From positions 310,001-374,000 of the forward strand of contig JIBA01000013.1 of NCBI GenBank assembly GCA_000620545.1: 64,000 bases of DNA. The letters run 5' to 3'. Positions 1-8,510 of the stretch are shown here, piece after piece; the stretch's first letter is position 1, and each line of letters starts with the position of its first letter. This DNA comes from Intrasporangiaceae bacterium URHB0013. GTDB lineage: Bacteria; Actinomycetota; Actinomycetes; Actinomycetales; Dermatophilaceae. The notes beneath the pieces were generated by a model, which was not told the origin of the DNA, did no database searches, and saw only the letters and a program-made list of their open reading frames with translations. The position numbers and the translations under genes were made by a program.

Positions 1-36
1 GACGGCTACGGCCCTGGGCGGTGGGCACATGCAAAA

Positions 37-61
37 GGAAGGAAGCACCGGGCTTCCTTCC
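37..61. terminator. Hairpin upstream of helR
   Basis: A perfect 10-bp stem (37-46 with 52-61, loop 47-51) formed by GGAAGGAAGC and its complement. On the plus strand no T-run follows, on the minus strand TTTTGC follows. It is probably the terminator of a gene left of the window that insulates the helR promoter; an attenuator role is possible but unsupported. Confidence 0.5.
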
Positions 62-84
62 ACTCCCAACGTATAGCGCACCCC

Positions 85-104
85 GGGGCTTGCGGCAAGA
101 CCCC
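85..104 (+). promoter_or_regulatory. Rifamycin-associated element (RAE)
   Basis: The sequence GGGGCTTGCGGCAAGACCCC is a near-perfect inverted repeat (arms GGGGCTTGC and GCAAG-A-CCCC). As I remember it, the RAE consensus of rifamycin-inducible actinobacterial genes has the same GGGGCTTGCGGCAAG core. It lies about 58 nt before the helR start, just downstream of a possible -10 hexamer TATAGC (72-77). I infer that rifamycin exposure induces helR here. No second copy was seen in the window. Confidence 0.85.
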
Positions 105-161
105 GGGGGTGACACAGAATTCGCTGGCCGACACCAGAACCCAGCGGACGGAGCCCACCGC

Positions 162-2345
162 GTGAACCCTCTGGCCACCAGCGCCTTCGACCTTCGCAAC
201 CACCTCGCACCCAAGGCCGATCCGGCCCTCATCGCCCAGGACGACACGCACTTCGCGGCCGTGGCCGAGACCCTCGAGGCGACGATCACCGAGCTTTCCG
301 ACCGCCTCGACGCTGCGCTGCGCGCACCGGCAGGCAGCGGCCAGGCGGCGCTGGACCGCGACCAGGAGGTCCATCGCTTGACCGCTCGACTGCGTGCCCT
401 GCGGCGCTACGGACTCGACCTGTGTCTCGGCCGCATCGTGCCCGAGAACGACTCTCGACCCATCTACGTCGGACGCCTGGGGCTCACCGACAGCGCGGGA
501 CGGCGGCTCCTTCTCGACTGGCGCTCCCCTGCGGCCGAGCCCTTCTTCGGCGCCACCCACGGCAACCCCATGGGCCTCGCGAGCCGCCGACGCTACCGCT
601 GGACCCGTGGCCGGGTCACCGACTACTGGGACGAGGTGTTCACGCCGGACGCACTCGAGGGACGCGTCGCCCTGGACGACGAGTCCGCCTTCATCGCCTC
701 CCTCGGCGCCAGCCGCTCGCCGCGGATGCGCGACGTGCTCAGCACCATCCAGGCCGACCAGGACGCCATCATCCGGGCAGGATCCCGGGGCGCCCTCGTC
801 GTGGACGGAGGGCCCGGCACGGGCAAGACGGTCGTGGCGCTGCACCGGACGGCATACCTGCTCTACTCCGACCCGCGCCTCGGCCACCGTCGCGGCGGCG
901 TGCTCTTCGTCGGCCCGCACGAGCCCTACCTCTCCTACGTCTCCGACGTCCTGCCCAGCCTGGGCGAGGAAGGCGTGCAGACCTGCACGCTGCGCGACCT
1001 CGTCGCCGAAGGCGCCACCGCGCGACCCGAGGACGACCCGGAGGTGGCTCGGCTCAAGGCCTCGATGGACCTCGTGCGCGCCATCGAGCCGGCCGTGGCG
1101 CTGTACGAAGAACCCCCGACCGCAGGCATGGAGGTCGTGACCCCCTGGGCGGACGTGTGGCTCTCCCCCGCCGACTGGGCCGAGGCCTTCACCGCCGGCG
1201 TCAGCACGCCTCACAACGAGGCTCGCGACGACGTCTGGGAGGCCCTGGTCACCATCCTCGTCGAGCGTCACGACCTGGAGGTGCGGATCGACGACGACGG
1301 CGAGGACGTGGAGCTCGAGGCCACCCCAGCGGCGGTCCGGCGCTCACTCGAGCAGAACCGCGAGCTGCGCACGGCGTTCGACCGGACGTGGCCGCTCCTC
1401 GACGCCGCGGACCTCGTCGGCGACCTCTGGACGGTACCGGCCTACCTGCGCCGGTGCGCACCGGCACTGGGCATCGATGCGGTGCGCCGCCTCCAGCGGC
1501 CGGAGCCGGACGCGTGGACGGTGTCGGACCTCCCACTGCTCGACGCGGCGCGGCTGCGTCTGGGTGACCCGGAGGCCGCACGACGCCGTCGCCGGCGCGA
1601 CAGGGTGCTCGCCGTGGAGCGTGAGCAGCGGTCCGCGGTGGTCGAGCACCTCATCGCGTCCGACGACTCGGACATGCACGTCATGTCGATGCTCCGTGGC
1701 GCGGACCTCCAGGACGCCCTCGACGACGACGCCGCAGGACCGAGCGTCGATCCCGACCTGCTGGCCGGACCGTTCGCCCACGTGGTCGTGGACGAGGCCC
1801 AGGAACTGACCGACGCGGAGTGGCAGATGCTGCTGAACCGGTGCCCGTCGCGGAGCCTCACCATCGTCGGCGACCGGGCTCAGGCCCGCCACGGCTTCCC
1901 GGAGTCGTGGGAGACACGGCTGGAGCGCATCGGTCTGCACCGGGCCGCCGTGGCCTCCCTCAGCATCAACTACCGGACCCCGGCGGAGGTCATGGCCGAG
2001 GCCGAGCCGGTCATCCGTGCCGCCCTGCCCGACGCCAACGTTCCCGTCTCGATCCGCGAGAGCGGCGTGCCCGTCCGGCACGGCTCCACGGCGGATCTGG
2101 CACGGGTCCTCGAGCCCTGGCTGGCCGAGCACAGCGACGGAACCGCCTGTGTCATCGGCGACCCCGGGTTCCAGGAGGCCTCCCGGGTCAGGTCGCTGAC
2201 GCCGGTGCTGTCGAAGGGGCTCGAGTTCGACCTCGTCGTCCTCGTCGATCCGGAGGACTTCGGTGACGGGATCGAGGGCGCCGTCGACCGCTACGTCGCC
2301 ATGACCCGAGCGACACAGGAGCTCGTCGTGCTCACGAGCCGGTGA
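162..2345 (+). CDS. helR: HelR/HelD-like RNA polymerase recycling ATPase
   Basis: UvrD/Rep-like SF1 ATPase of the HelD class II type, 727 aa. Members bind RNA polymerase, open it and release stalled complexes; the actinobacterial HelR form also displaces rifamycins from RNAP. Visible motifs: Walker A GGPGTGKT at residues 216-223, Walker B-like DEAQ at 544-547, motif V LSKGLEFDLVVL near 680 and motif VI YVAMTRAT near the C-terminus. An N-terminal coiled region precedes the LDWRSPAAEPFF segment typical of HelD. I start at the GTG at 162, preceded by GGACGGAG with 9-nt spacing; the frame stays open upstream to 21, but that stretch contains the RAE. The 3' end overlaps the convergent marR by 14 nt. 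The RAE favours HelR over generic HelD. Confidence 0.88.
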   Translation: MNPLATSAFDLRNHLAPKADPALIAQDDTHFAAVAETLEATITELSDRLDAALRAPAGSGQAALDRDQEVHRLTARLRALRRYGLDLCLGRIVPENDSRPIYVGRLGLTDSAGRRLLLDWRSPAAEPFFGATHGNPMGLASRRRYRWTRGRVTDYWDEVFTPDALEGRVALDDESAFIASLGASRSPRMRDVLSTIQADQDAIIRAGSRGALVVDGGPGTGKTVVALHRTAYLLYSDPRLGHRRGGVLFVGPHEPYLSYVSDVLPSLGEEGVQTCTLRDLVAEGATARPEDDPEVARLKASMDLVRAIEPAVALYEEPPTAGMEVVTPWADVWLSPADWAEAFTAGVSTPHNEARDDVWEALVTILVERHDLEVRIDDDGEDVELEATPAAVRRSLEQNRELRTAFDRTWPLLDAADLVGDLWTVPAYLRRCAPALGIDAVRRLQRPEPDAWTVSDLPLLDAARLRLGDPEAARRRRRRDRVLAVEREQRSAVVEHLIASDDSDMHVMSMLRGADLQDALDDDAAGPSVDPDLLAGPFAHVVVDEAQELTDAEWQMLLNRCPSRSLTIVGDRAQARHGFPESWETRLERIGLHRAAVASLSINYRTPAEVMAEAEPVIRAALPDANVPVSIRESGVPVRHGSTADLARVLEPWLAEHSDGTACVIGDPGFQEASRVRSLTPVLSKGLEFDLVVLVDPEDFGDGIEGAVDRYVAMTRATQELVVLTSR

Positions 2346-2871
2346 CCTCGTGCGGCCCCGGAGCGGCCCGACCATGCTCGAGCCCGTCGAGCCACGTGCG
2401 CAACAGCTCCTCCAGTGCTGCGCGCTGCCCCGGCTTCAGCTCAGAGAGGAGCGACTCGTCACCTGCCATGACGTCGGCGAAGATCCCGTCGAGCCGTGCC
2501 AGCCCCTCCGGCGTCAGCTGGACGTGCACGGTCCGCCGGTCGGGCTCCTCACGGACCCGCTCGACGAAGCCGAGCGCCTCCATGGCCTGGACTCGCTGGG
2601 TCGTCGCCCCGGCCGTGACCCGGCAGCGCCTGGACAGCTCACCGGCCGTCAGCCGGTACGGCGGCCCGCTGCGCCGCAGGGCGGCCAGCACGTCGAGGTG
2701 GCTCTGCTCGAGCCCGTGGGCCGCCAGCACGCGTCCGCGGTTGTCCAGGATGATCGCCCCGAGCCGCCACACCGGGGTGATGATCCCGATGGACGACACG
2801 TCGACGTCGGGCTTCTCCCTCCGCCACGCCTCGATGATCCGGCCGACCTGGTCCCCCGGTTCGCTGCTCAC
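2332..2871 (-). CDS. MarR-family transcriptional regulator
   Basis: Winged-helix MarR regulator, 179 aa, with the recognition helix region RRCRVTAGATTQRVQAME and wing segment EEPDRRTVHVQLT. It is longer than the usual ~150 aa because of about 35 extra N-terminal residues. GTG start at 2871, placed 7 nt after a TAAAGT hexamer, so the mRNA is probably leaderless. It is divergent from the UMF1-type transporter at 3004, separated by 132 nt that contain an inverted repeat over its own -10, which suggests autorepression and control of the transporter. The ligand cannot be read from sequence. Confidence 0.85.
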   Translation of the reverse strand: MSSEPGDQVGRIIEAWRREKPDVDVSSIGIITPVWRLGAIILDNRGRVLAAHGLEQSHLDVLAALRRSGPPYRLTAGELSRRCRVTAGATTQRVQAMEALGFVERVREEPDRRTVHVQLTPEGLARLDGIFADVMAGDESLLSELKPGQRAALEELLRTWLDGLEHGRAAPGPHEVTGS

Positions 2872-2879
2872 CCCTCATA

Positions 2880-2893
2880 CTTTAGGGCTAAAG
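2880..2893. promoter_or_regulatory. Probable MarR operator
   Basis: Inverted repeat CTTTAG-GG-CTAAAG, A+T-rich in an otherwise G+C-rich intergenic region. It overlaps the predicted marR -10 hexamer (TAAAGT on the minus strand, 2884-2879). MarR proteins usually bind short palindromes in such divergent regions; the assignment is inference. Confidence 0.6.
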
Positions 2894-3003
2894 CTTAGGC
2901 TTGGAGCCCCTGACGTCCGTGCCGGCCGCGGTCGAGCGCGCGCTGCGGCGTGTTGGGGCCGCTCCCCCCGCGCTCCCGCCCAGCCGTGTGGGACAGTCCT
3001 CGC

Positions 3004-4380
3004 ATGTCGCACGTCGTCGTCAACGCCGCACGACCGGAGACCCGGGAACAGCGGGCCTGGTACTGGTACGACTGGGCCAACTCGGCCTACGTCACCACCA
3101 CCGCAACGGTCCTCATGAGCCCGTACCTCACGTCCGTCGCCGAGCAGGCCGCCTGCCCCGGCCTGCCGGACGGCCAGGACTGCACGGCGAACCTCTCGGT
3201 GCTCGGGATCCCCGTCGCGCCCGGCTCGCTGTGGTTCTTCACCGTGACGTTCACGACGATCCTCTCGGCGATCGTGCTCATCTTCATCGGCGCGGTCGCC
3301 GACCGCAGTCCGCGCCCGACCCGCCTCTTCGGCGGCTTTGCGTGGGCCGGGGCCCTGGCGGCCAGCCTCATGTTCTTCGTCGCGGGCACGAACTGGCAGC
3401 TGGGCGCGGCGCTCGTCGTGGTGGCCGGGATCTGTCTCGGCTCCTCGCTCGTGATCTACGACTCGATCCTGTGCCGCATCGCCAACGAGAACGAGCGCGA
3501 CCGGGTCTCGTCGAAGGGTTGGGCGTTCGGCTACCTCGGCGGTGGCATCCTGCTGGCGCTCAACTTCGCCCTCGACTTCTTCCACGAGGACCTCGGACTC
3601 GACCGGGCCCTGTCGACGCGCATCAGCATCCTGTCCGCTGGTCTCTGGTGGGCCGGCTTCACGATCATCCCGTACCTCGGGCTACGCCATCTGACCGGCA
3701 CGGTCGAGACGCCCGTGGAGCGTTCCGCCGGAGTGGTCGGCGGCAGCATCGCGCAGCTGAGGAGCACCTTCCGCGACCTCGCGAACTACCCGCAGACGAA
3801 GATGTTCCTGCTCGCCTACCTCTTCTTCAACGACGGCATCCAGACCGTCATCGGCAGCTCGAGCGTCTACGGGTCCAAGGAGCTCGGCTTCTCGGAGACG
3901 ACGGTGCTCGGCGTGTTCCTCTTCGTGCAGTTCGTCGCCTTCCTCGGCGCCCGCCTCTTCGGGCGGGTGGCCGCCTCGATCGGGGCCTGGCGGACCATCC
4001 TCTACGGCATCGGCCTCTGGACGGTCGTCGTCGTGTTCGCCTTCCTCGTGCCGTCGAAGTCGCTCGTCATCTTCCTCGCCCTCGCCCTGCTCATCGGCCT
4101 CGTGCTCGGCGGCACCCAGGCCCTCTCCCGGTCCCTCTACAGCCAGCTCATCCCCCGCGGCCGCGAGGCGGAGTACTTCAGCCTCTACCAGGCCATGGAG
4201 CGGGGCACGAGCTGGTTCGGCACCCTCATCTTCGGCCTCGTCTACCAGTTCACCCTCAGCTACCGGTGGGCGATCGTCGCCCTCATCGTCTTCTTCGCGA
4301 TCGGCGGCGTGCTGCTCTCGCGGGTGCGGATGCGTGAAGGCATCGAGCAGGCCGGCAACCCGGTACCTGCTGTCGTCTGA
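3004..4380 (+). CDS. UMF1/Atg22-like MFS transporter
   Basis: Integral membrane protein of 458 aa with about twelve hydrophobic segments. The N-terminal signature RAWYWYDWANSAY is typical of the UMF1 (vacuole effluxer Atg22-like) branch of the major facilitator superfamily. Other recognisable parts are the loop GAVADRSPRPTR after TM2-TM3 and GGTQALSRSLYSQLIP near TM9. I choose the ATG at 3004; the frame is open to 2950, but the extra residues are low-complexity and unlike the family. GACAGT lies 6 nt before the start and no good ribosome site is present. Divergent from the MarR gene, its likely regulator. The substrate is unknown; efflux of a small molecule is a guess. Confidence 0.85.
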   Translation: MSHVVVNAARPETREQRAWYWYDWANSAYVTTTATVLMSPYLTSVAEQAACPGLPDGQDCTANLSVLGIPVAPGSLWFFTVTFTTILSAIVLIFIGAVADRSPRPTRLFGGFAWAGALAASLMFFVAGTNWQLGAALVVVAGICLGSSLVIYDSILCRIANENERDRVSSKGWAFGYLGGGILLALNFALDFFHEDLGLDRALSTRISILSAGLWWAGFTIIPYLGLRHLTGTVETPVERSAGVVGGSIAQLRSTFRDLANYPQTKMFLLAYLFFNDGIQTVIGSSSVYGSKELGFSETTVLGVFLFVQFVAFLGARLFGRVAASIGAWRTILYGIGLWTVVVVFAFLVPSKSLVIFLALALLIGLVLGGTQALSRSLYSQLIPRGREAEYFSLYQAMERGTSWFGTLIFGLVYQFTLSYRWAIVALIVFFAIGGVLLSRVRMREGIEQAGNPVPAVV

Positions 4381-4406
4381 CAAACGTCTACACTTCGCCG
4401 CCGCCC

Positions 4407-4433
4407 GGGAACAAGTGGGCCGTTTCGCTCGTT
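4407..4433 (+). promoter_or_regulatory. SigR/SigH-type promoter of rbpA
   Basis: GGGAAC (4407-4412) followed by 18 nt and GTT (4431-4433). This matches the GGAAY-N18-GTT form recognised by the thiol-stress ECF sigma factors SigR (Streptomyces) and SigH (mycobacteria). Streptomyces rbpA is a known SigR target, which supports the reading. The start codon of rbpA is 66 nt downstream. Confidence 0.7.
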
Positions 4434-4498
4434 CAAGCGTCTGTGAGGGTAAGACACCAACGAGGTGTCACAAGGGCAGAAGTCTTGGAGGGGTCCAC

Positions 4499-4858
4499 AT
4501 GGCCGATCGAGCACTACGCGGTTCCAACCTCGGCACGAGGAGCATGGAATCCGACGAGAACGTCGTTCCGAGTGAGCGACAGCTCACCGTCTACGTCTGC
4601 CCGGAAGGTCACCGTACCGAGCTCCCCTTCTCCATCGAGGCCGATGTGCCGTCGACGTGGGAGTGCCGCTGCGGCCTCGACGCCAAGCTCCAGGGTGGCC
4701 CCGAGCCCGAGGCCAAGGTGGTCAAGCACCAGCGCACGCACTGGGACATGCTCCTGGAGCGTCGCTCCATCCCTGAGCTCGAGGAGCTCCTCGAGGAGCG
4801 ACTGACGCTGCTGCGCGAGTCACGTGGCGAGAAGCCTCGACGGCGCAAGACCGCCTGA
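4499..4858 (+). CDS. rbpA: RNA polymerase-binding protein RbpA
   Basis: Actinobacterial transcription factor, 119 aa, that binds the primary sigma factor and core RNAP, stabilises the open complex and contributes to basal rifampicin tolerance. The core domain has C34, H38, C56 and C58, the zinc ligands of the Streptomyces-type protein that the mycobacterial form lacks. A basic linker (KVVKHQRTHWDMLLERRS) and the C-terminal sigma-interaction helix (IPELEELLEERLTLL) follow. ATG at 4499 has a strong GGAGGGG site; the open frame continues upstream through the promoter region and is not used. A 13-bp terminator follows. It lies 2.2 kb from helR, so two RNAP-protecting proteins are close neighbours. 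Confidence 0.95.
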   Translation: MADRALRGSNLGTRSMESDENVVPSERQLTVYVCPEGHRTELPFSIEADVPSTWECRCGLDAKLQGGPEPEAKVVKHQRTHWDMLLERRSIPELEELLEERLTLLRESRGEKPRRRKTA

Positions 4859-4880
4859 CCCGACCCCCAGACAGCACCAA

Positions 4881-4917
4881 CGAGAAGCCCGCCCCGTTCG
4901 TGGAGGCGGGCTTCTCG
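4881..4917 (+). terminator. rbpA terminator
   Basis: Perfect 13-bp stem CGAGAAGCCCGCC (4881-4893) and GGCGGGCTTCTCG (4905-4917) with an 11-nt loop, 22 nt after the rbpA stop. There is no U-tract, as is common in actinobacteria. It may also act on convergent fxsA transcription. Confidence 0.8.
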
Positions 4918-4959
4918 CGTCCCGGCGCTTCGCAAGCCAAGCCCGACCACACCTCTAGT

Positions 4960-5010
4960 GGGCTTCTCGAGTCCCTGGGCTGCTCGAGTCCCCGGGCTGC
5001 TCGAGTCCGC
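4960..5010. repeat. 17-bp tandem repeat, three copies
   Basis: Three direct copies of 17 bp (4960-4976, 4977-4993, 4994-5010) with the core GGGCTGCTCGAGTCCCC and three mismatches in total. It sits between the rbpA terminator and the 3' end of fxsA. No function is evident. Confidence 0.75.
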
Positions 5011-5028
5011 GAAGCTCTGCGGCTGGGC

Positions 5029-5601
5029 TCAGTCCTCGTCGTCGATGATCTCGCCCTCGACGACCTCGTCGCTCGTCGTCGAGCGCTGCGGGCCGTGGGG
5101 CGTCTGCTCCTGCTCCCAGCCGGGTGGCGTCGGCTGTCCCGTGACCGTCGGACCGCTGAACCGCTCGGACTGTGCGAGGAGGCGTCGCGAGATCACCGCG
5201 GCGAGCAGGCTGCGCGCGATCGGCCGGGTGAACGGCAGCACGAGGAGCAGGCCCAGCACGTCGGTGACGAAACCCGGGAGCACGAGCAGGCTTCCGCCGA
5301 CGAGCACGACGACACCGTCGGCGATCTCGCGTGCCGGCATCCGGCCGCTGCGCACGGCCTGGTCGAGGGCCCGCCAGGTCCGGGGACCCTCGCGGCGGAT
5401 CAGCAAGGCGCCGAGGAGGGAGGTGGCCACGAGCAGCAGGAAGGTGGGCCAGGCGCCGATGGCCCTTCCGACGGCGACGATCACGACGATCTCGATGATC
5501 GGCATGAGCAGCAGCGCGGCGAGCGCGAGCCGCGTCAGGCGCACCCGTCGCACCCGCGACGGCCCACCGGACGGCCCACGGGAGGAGCCCGAGGTGGTCA
5601 C
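5029..5601 (-). CDS. fxsA: FxsA family membrane protein
   Basis: Small FxsA-family membrane protein, 190 aa. Hydrophobic segments are seen at about residues 20-40 ([21 protein letters not shown]), 45-60 and 85-115 (a split segment), followed by a polar acidic C-terminus ending EIIDDED. E. coli FxsA suppresses F-exclusion of phage T7; the cellular role in actinobacteria is unknown. GTG at 5601 overlaps the ppm1 stop codon as GTGA, so translation is likely coupled. Last gene of lnt-ppm1-fxsA. Confidence 0.85.
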   Translation of the reverse strand: MTTSGSSRGPSGGPSRVRRVRLTRLALAALLLMPIIEIVVIVAVGRAIGAWPTFLLLVATSLLGALLIRREGPRTWRALDQAVRSGRMPAREIADGVVVLVGGSLLVLPGFVTDVLGLLLVLPFTRPIARSLLAAVISRRLLAQSERFSGPTVTGQPTPPGWEQEQTPHGPQRSTTSDEVVEGEIIDDED

Positions 5602-6389
5602 GTGCGTTCCTCGACGGGCTGGCGGCCGCGCACCCGGCCGGCGACGGAGCGCAGCTGGCCGAGGCGGTGCTCGAGGCCCCACACGGTCACGCTCGTCAGG
5701 GCCTCACGCACGATGTCCTTGCCCATCTTCGAGACGCCGACCTCACGCTCGACGAACGTGATCGGCACCTCGACGACGGTGAGCCCGCCGCGCACGGCGC
5801 GCAGCGTCAGGTCGATCTGGAAGCAGTAGCCCTGCGACTCGACGCCCTGGAGCCCCATGGCACGCAGCGCGCTGGATCGGTAGACGCGGTAGCCGGCCGT
5901 CGCGTCGTTGACCGACATCCCGAGCAGCAGCTTCGTGTAGAGGTTCGCGCCGACGGACAGGACCTTGCGGCGAGCCGGCCAGTTGCGCACCTGTCCGCCC
6001 TTGACCCAGCGGGCACCGATGACGAGATCGGCCTCACCCAGCGCAGCCAGCAGCGACGGGAGCTGCTCGGGGAGGTGCGAGCCGTCTGCATCCATCTCGA
6101 CCGCGGCGTCGTAGCCGCGCTCGAGGACGATCGCGAAGCCCGCGAGGTAGGCCTTCCCCAGCCCCTCCTTGGCGGCGCGGTGCACCACGTGGACCTGCGG
6201 GTCGGCGGCGGCGATGTCGTCGGCGATCTGGCCGGTTCCGTCGGGAGAACCGTCGTCGAGCACGAAGACGTCCGCGGCGGGCACGCTCGCGCGGACCCGA
6301 GCGACGATCCCGGGCAGGTTGTCCCGCTCGTTGTAGGTCGGGATGAGCACGGCCACTCGGGCCACCGGCTCACGGTGCGTCGTCGTCAT
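5598..6389 (-). CDS. ppm1: Polyprenol monophosphomannose synthase
   Basis: GT2 glycosyltransferase, 263 aa, that moves mannose from GDP-mannose to polyprenyl phosphate, giving the donor for protein O-mannosylation and lipoglycans. Seen: nucleotide-binding start [23 protein letters not shown], the metal-binding DADGSH (DXD-type), and the acceptor-side [12 protein letters not shown]. It lacks a C-terminal membrane domain. It overlaps the 3' end of lnt by 20 nt; the lnt-ppm1 pair is conserved, and in M. tuberculosis the two are fused. That context fits mannosylation of lipoproteins at the membrane. Confidence 0.92.
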   Translation of the reverse strand: MTTTHREPVARVAVLIPTYNERDNLPGIVARVRASVPAADVFVLDDGSPDGTGQIADDIAAADPQVHVVHRAAKEGLGKAYLAGFAIVLERGYDAAVEMDADGSHLPEQLPSLLAALGEADLVIGARWVKGGQVRNWPARRKVLSVGANLYTKLLLGMSVNDATAGYRVYRSSALRAMGLQGVESQGYCFQIDLTLRAVRGGLTVVEVPITFVEREVGVSKMGKDIVREALTSVTVWGLEHRLGQLRSVAGRVRGRQPVEERT

Positions 6390-7965
6390 CCTCTTCCTTC
6401 GTGGTCTCCGGCACCGTGGGGCGACCGCCGCGGAGTCCCAGGGCGAGCATCGTCAGCAGTGCCGCGGCGGCGACCCACTCGGGGGCCTCCCCCACCCGGG
6501 TCGCCAGTGTCGTGGCGTCCCGCAAGGGTAGTGGCCCTCTGACCACCGCCTGTGTGAACAACGATGTCACCTGGTGAGCGGTTCCGTCGGGTGTGATGAG
6601 GGCACTCTGGCCGACGGTCGACACGTGGACGACGGACCGGCCGAACTCCATGGCGCGAAGCCGGCTGGTCGCCAGCTGCTGGGGCGACTCGGCGGTGTAG
6701 CCGAACGTCGCGTTGTTCGTCTGGACCACGAGGACGTTGGCGCCGGTCCGCACGGCGTCGCGCATGATGTCGTCGTAGGCCACCTCGAAGCAGATCGCGA
6801 GACCGGCCCGGATCTGCTGGCCGGAGGCCGCCGTGACCTCGAACACCCCCGGGCTCGGGCCCTGGACGAAGTCGCGCGTGACGAGGTCGACCTCCGAGCT
6901 GAAGGTCCTCCAGAACGACCGGTTGGGGATGTACTCGGCGAAGGGGACCGGATGCCGCTTGACGTAGCGGTCGGTGTTGCCCTTGCCGGGCTCGAAGAGC
7001 AGAGCCACGTTGGAGACGAACCCGGCGGGCTCCTCGAGGAGCCCGCCCACGATGAGGGGACGCCGTATCGCCTCGACGGTCTGGAGGATGAGGTCCTTGG
7101 CGTCGGCGTTGCGCAACGGGTCGATGTCAGAGGCGTTCTCCGGCCAGACGACGAGGTCCGGCGCCGGTGCACGCCCGGCATCGACGTCCTCCTGGGCCTT
7201 GCGCGTCGCGGTGACGTGGTTGTCGAGGACCGCGCGGCGCTCGGCGTTGAACTCGAGCCCCGGACGAGGCACGTTGCCCTGCACCCCGAGGAACTGGGCC
7301 GTCGGACCGTCGGTCGGCAGCGGGACCGCCAGCCCCGCGACCCCGAGCAGGAGCGCACCGGCCACGGGAAGCAGGAGCCGGCGAGACGGCATACGCGGCA
7401 GGGTGTCGGATGCTGGACCGCTCCCCCGGCGTGCCAGGAACGCTGCGAACGCCGGCTGCGCCGCGAGGGCGAGCAGGGCCCCCGTGAGGGCCAGCACGAA
7501 ACCGACGAACGGCGCACCGCCGACGGCGACGAGGCGACCGAAGGGCGAGTCGGCCTGGCTGAAGGCGAGCTTGAGCCAGGGGAAGCCGCCGTACGGGACC
7601 CGCGCCCGGAGCCCCTCGGCCACGACCCACACGAGCCCGAATGCGAGCGGTCGGACGCTCCCCCGCCGGCTCAGCCAGCCGTACAACGCTCCGGCCACTC
7701 CGATGAAGAGCGCCTGCAGGGTCGCGAGCGCGAGCCACGGCAGCGCGCCCACGTAGATGCCCGACCAGCTGAGTGTCGGGACGAAGAAGACGAGTCCCCC
7801 GGTCGTGCCCAGCGCGAAGCCGCGCCCGGCCCCCGCACCGGTCCAGGCCCACGCCCACAGGGCGAGCGCGACGGGGGCGGCGACCCACACGTCGAACGTC
7901 GGGAAGGCGAAGCAGAGCACTCCACCGCCGAGAAGGGACACGAGGAGACGCCGCACGGGGTTCAC
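6370..7965 (-). CDS. lnt: Apolipoprotein N-acyltransferase
   Basis: Membrane enzyme, 531 aa, that N-acylates the lipidated Cys of mature lipoproteins. About six to seven hydrophobic segments in residues 1-200 are followed by a nitrilase-like domain. The Glu-Lys-Cys triad is visible as [17 protein letters not shown] and [12 protein letters not shown] final hydrophobic segment precedes the acidic tail EEDDDD. I give the GTG at 7965; a second GTG three codons later is preceded 7 nt upstream by TACGGT and could be a leaderless start. Only 29 nt from kal, but unrelated in function. Possible clients in the window include the FKBP lipoprotein at 27622-28614. Confidence 0.92.
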   Translation of the reverse strand: MNPVRRLLVSLLGGGVLCFAFPTFDVWVAAPVALALWAWAWTGAGAGRGFALGTTGGLVFFVPTLSWSGIYVGALPWLALATLQALFIGVAGALYGWLSRRGSVRPLAFGLVWVVAEGLRARVPYGGFPWLKLAFSQADSPFGRLVAVGGAPFVGFVLALTGALLALAAQPAFAAFLARRGSGPASDTLPRMPSRRLLLPVAGALLLGVAGLAVPLPTDGPTAQFLGVQGNVPRPGLEFNAERRAVLDNHVTATRKAQEDVDAGRAPAPDLVVWPENASDIDPLRNADAKDLILQTVEAIRRPLIVGGLLEEPAGFVSNVALLFEPGKGNTDRYVKRHPVPFAEYIPNRSFWRTFSSEVDLVTRDFVQGPSPGVFEVTAASGQQIRAGLAICFEVAYDDIMRDAVRTGANVLVVQTNNATFGYTAESPQQLATSRLRAMEFGRSVVHVSTVGQSALITPDGTAHQVTSLFTQAVVRGPLPLRDATTLATRVGEAPEWVAAAALLTMLALGLRGGRPTVPETTKEEDDDDAP

Positions 7966-7994
7966 CGTATGCCGTGCGGCCGGGACGTCACCGC

Positions 7995-8510
7995 TCAGGG
8001 CACGACGACGACGCCTCGAGCCGTCGTCGCGACGATGGGCGGGTCCAGCATCTCGGCCGCGGACTCCCCCCGCTCCTGGTTGCCACGACCGACGACGCGC
8101 ACCTCGAAGTCCATCTCGCGCGAACGGGTGCCGACGCGGATGATCTCGGCAGAGATCTCGATGACGTCGCCGGCCGTGATCCGCGAGCAGAACTGGACGT
8201 CGCTATAGGAGGCGAAGAGTCCCTCGTCCCCGTCCGTGACGATGCACATCTCGGTCGCGACGTCGCCGAAGGCGGCCATGGAGTAGGCGCCGTCGACGAG
8301 GTTGCCGGCGTAGTGCGCATGACCGTAGGGCACGTACCGGCGGTGCGTGATGCGCAGGCCGACCTTCGCGCGGGTGAGCTCGGCCGGGGTGGTCGACGCG
8401 GTCGCGGGTGTCGTGGGCGCCGTCGCCGAGAGGGGCTCGGACGAGGGGGCCTCGGACGCCGAGCGCGTGGACGCGCCTGGCTGGGTGGGCTCGTTGACGG
8501 CGTCGGTCAT
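7995..8510 (-). CDS. kal: 3-aminobutyryl-CoA ammonia lyase (Kal), hotdog fold
   Basis: Hotdog-fold protein of 171 aa. The core (from about residue 45) carries YVPYGHAHYAGNLVDGA, FGDVATE and DGDEGLFASY, the signature I associate with Kal of lysine fermenters, which removes ammonia from L-3-aminobutyryl-CoA to give crotonyl-CoA. Residues 1-43 are a Thr/Ala/Ser-rich extension absent from the shorter (about 130 aa) clostridial enzymes. The ATG overlaps the kamE stop (ATGA), the last junction of the kdd-kamD-kamE-kal operon. The family call rests on recalled similarity plus context; a generic hotdog dehydratase is the alternative. Confidence 0.8.
   Translation of the reverse strand: MTDAVNEPTQPGASTRSASEAPSSEPLSATAPTTPATASTTPAELTRAKVGLRITHRRYVPYGHAHYAGNLVDGAYSMAAFGDVATEMCIVTDGDEGLFASYSDVQFCSRITAGDVIEISAEIIRVGTRSREMDFEVRVVGRGNQERGESAAEMLDPPIVATTARGVVVVP

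Noticed and set aside
6-1271. Long minus-strand open frame inside helR
   Set aside because: Antisense shadow with typical GC-frame composition and no recognisable domain.
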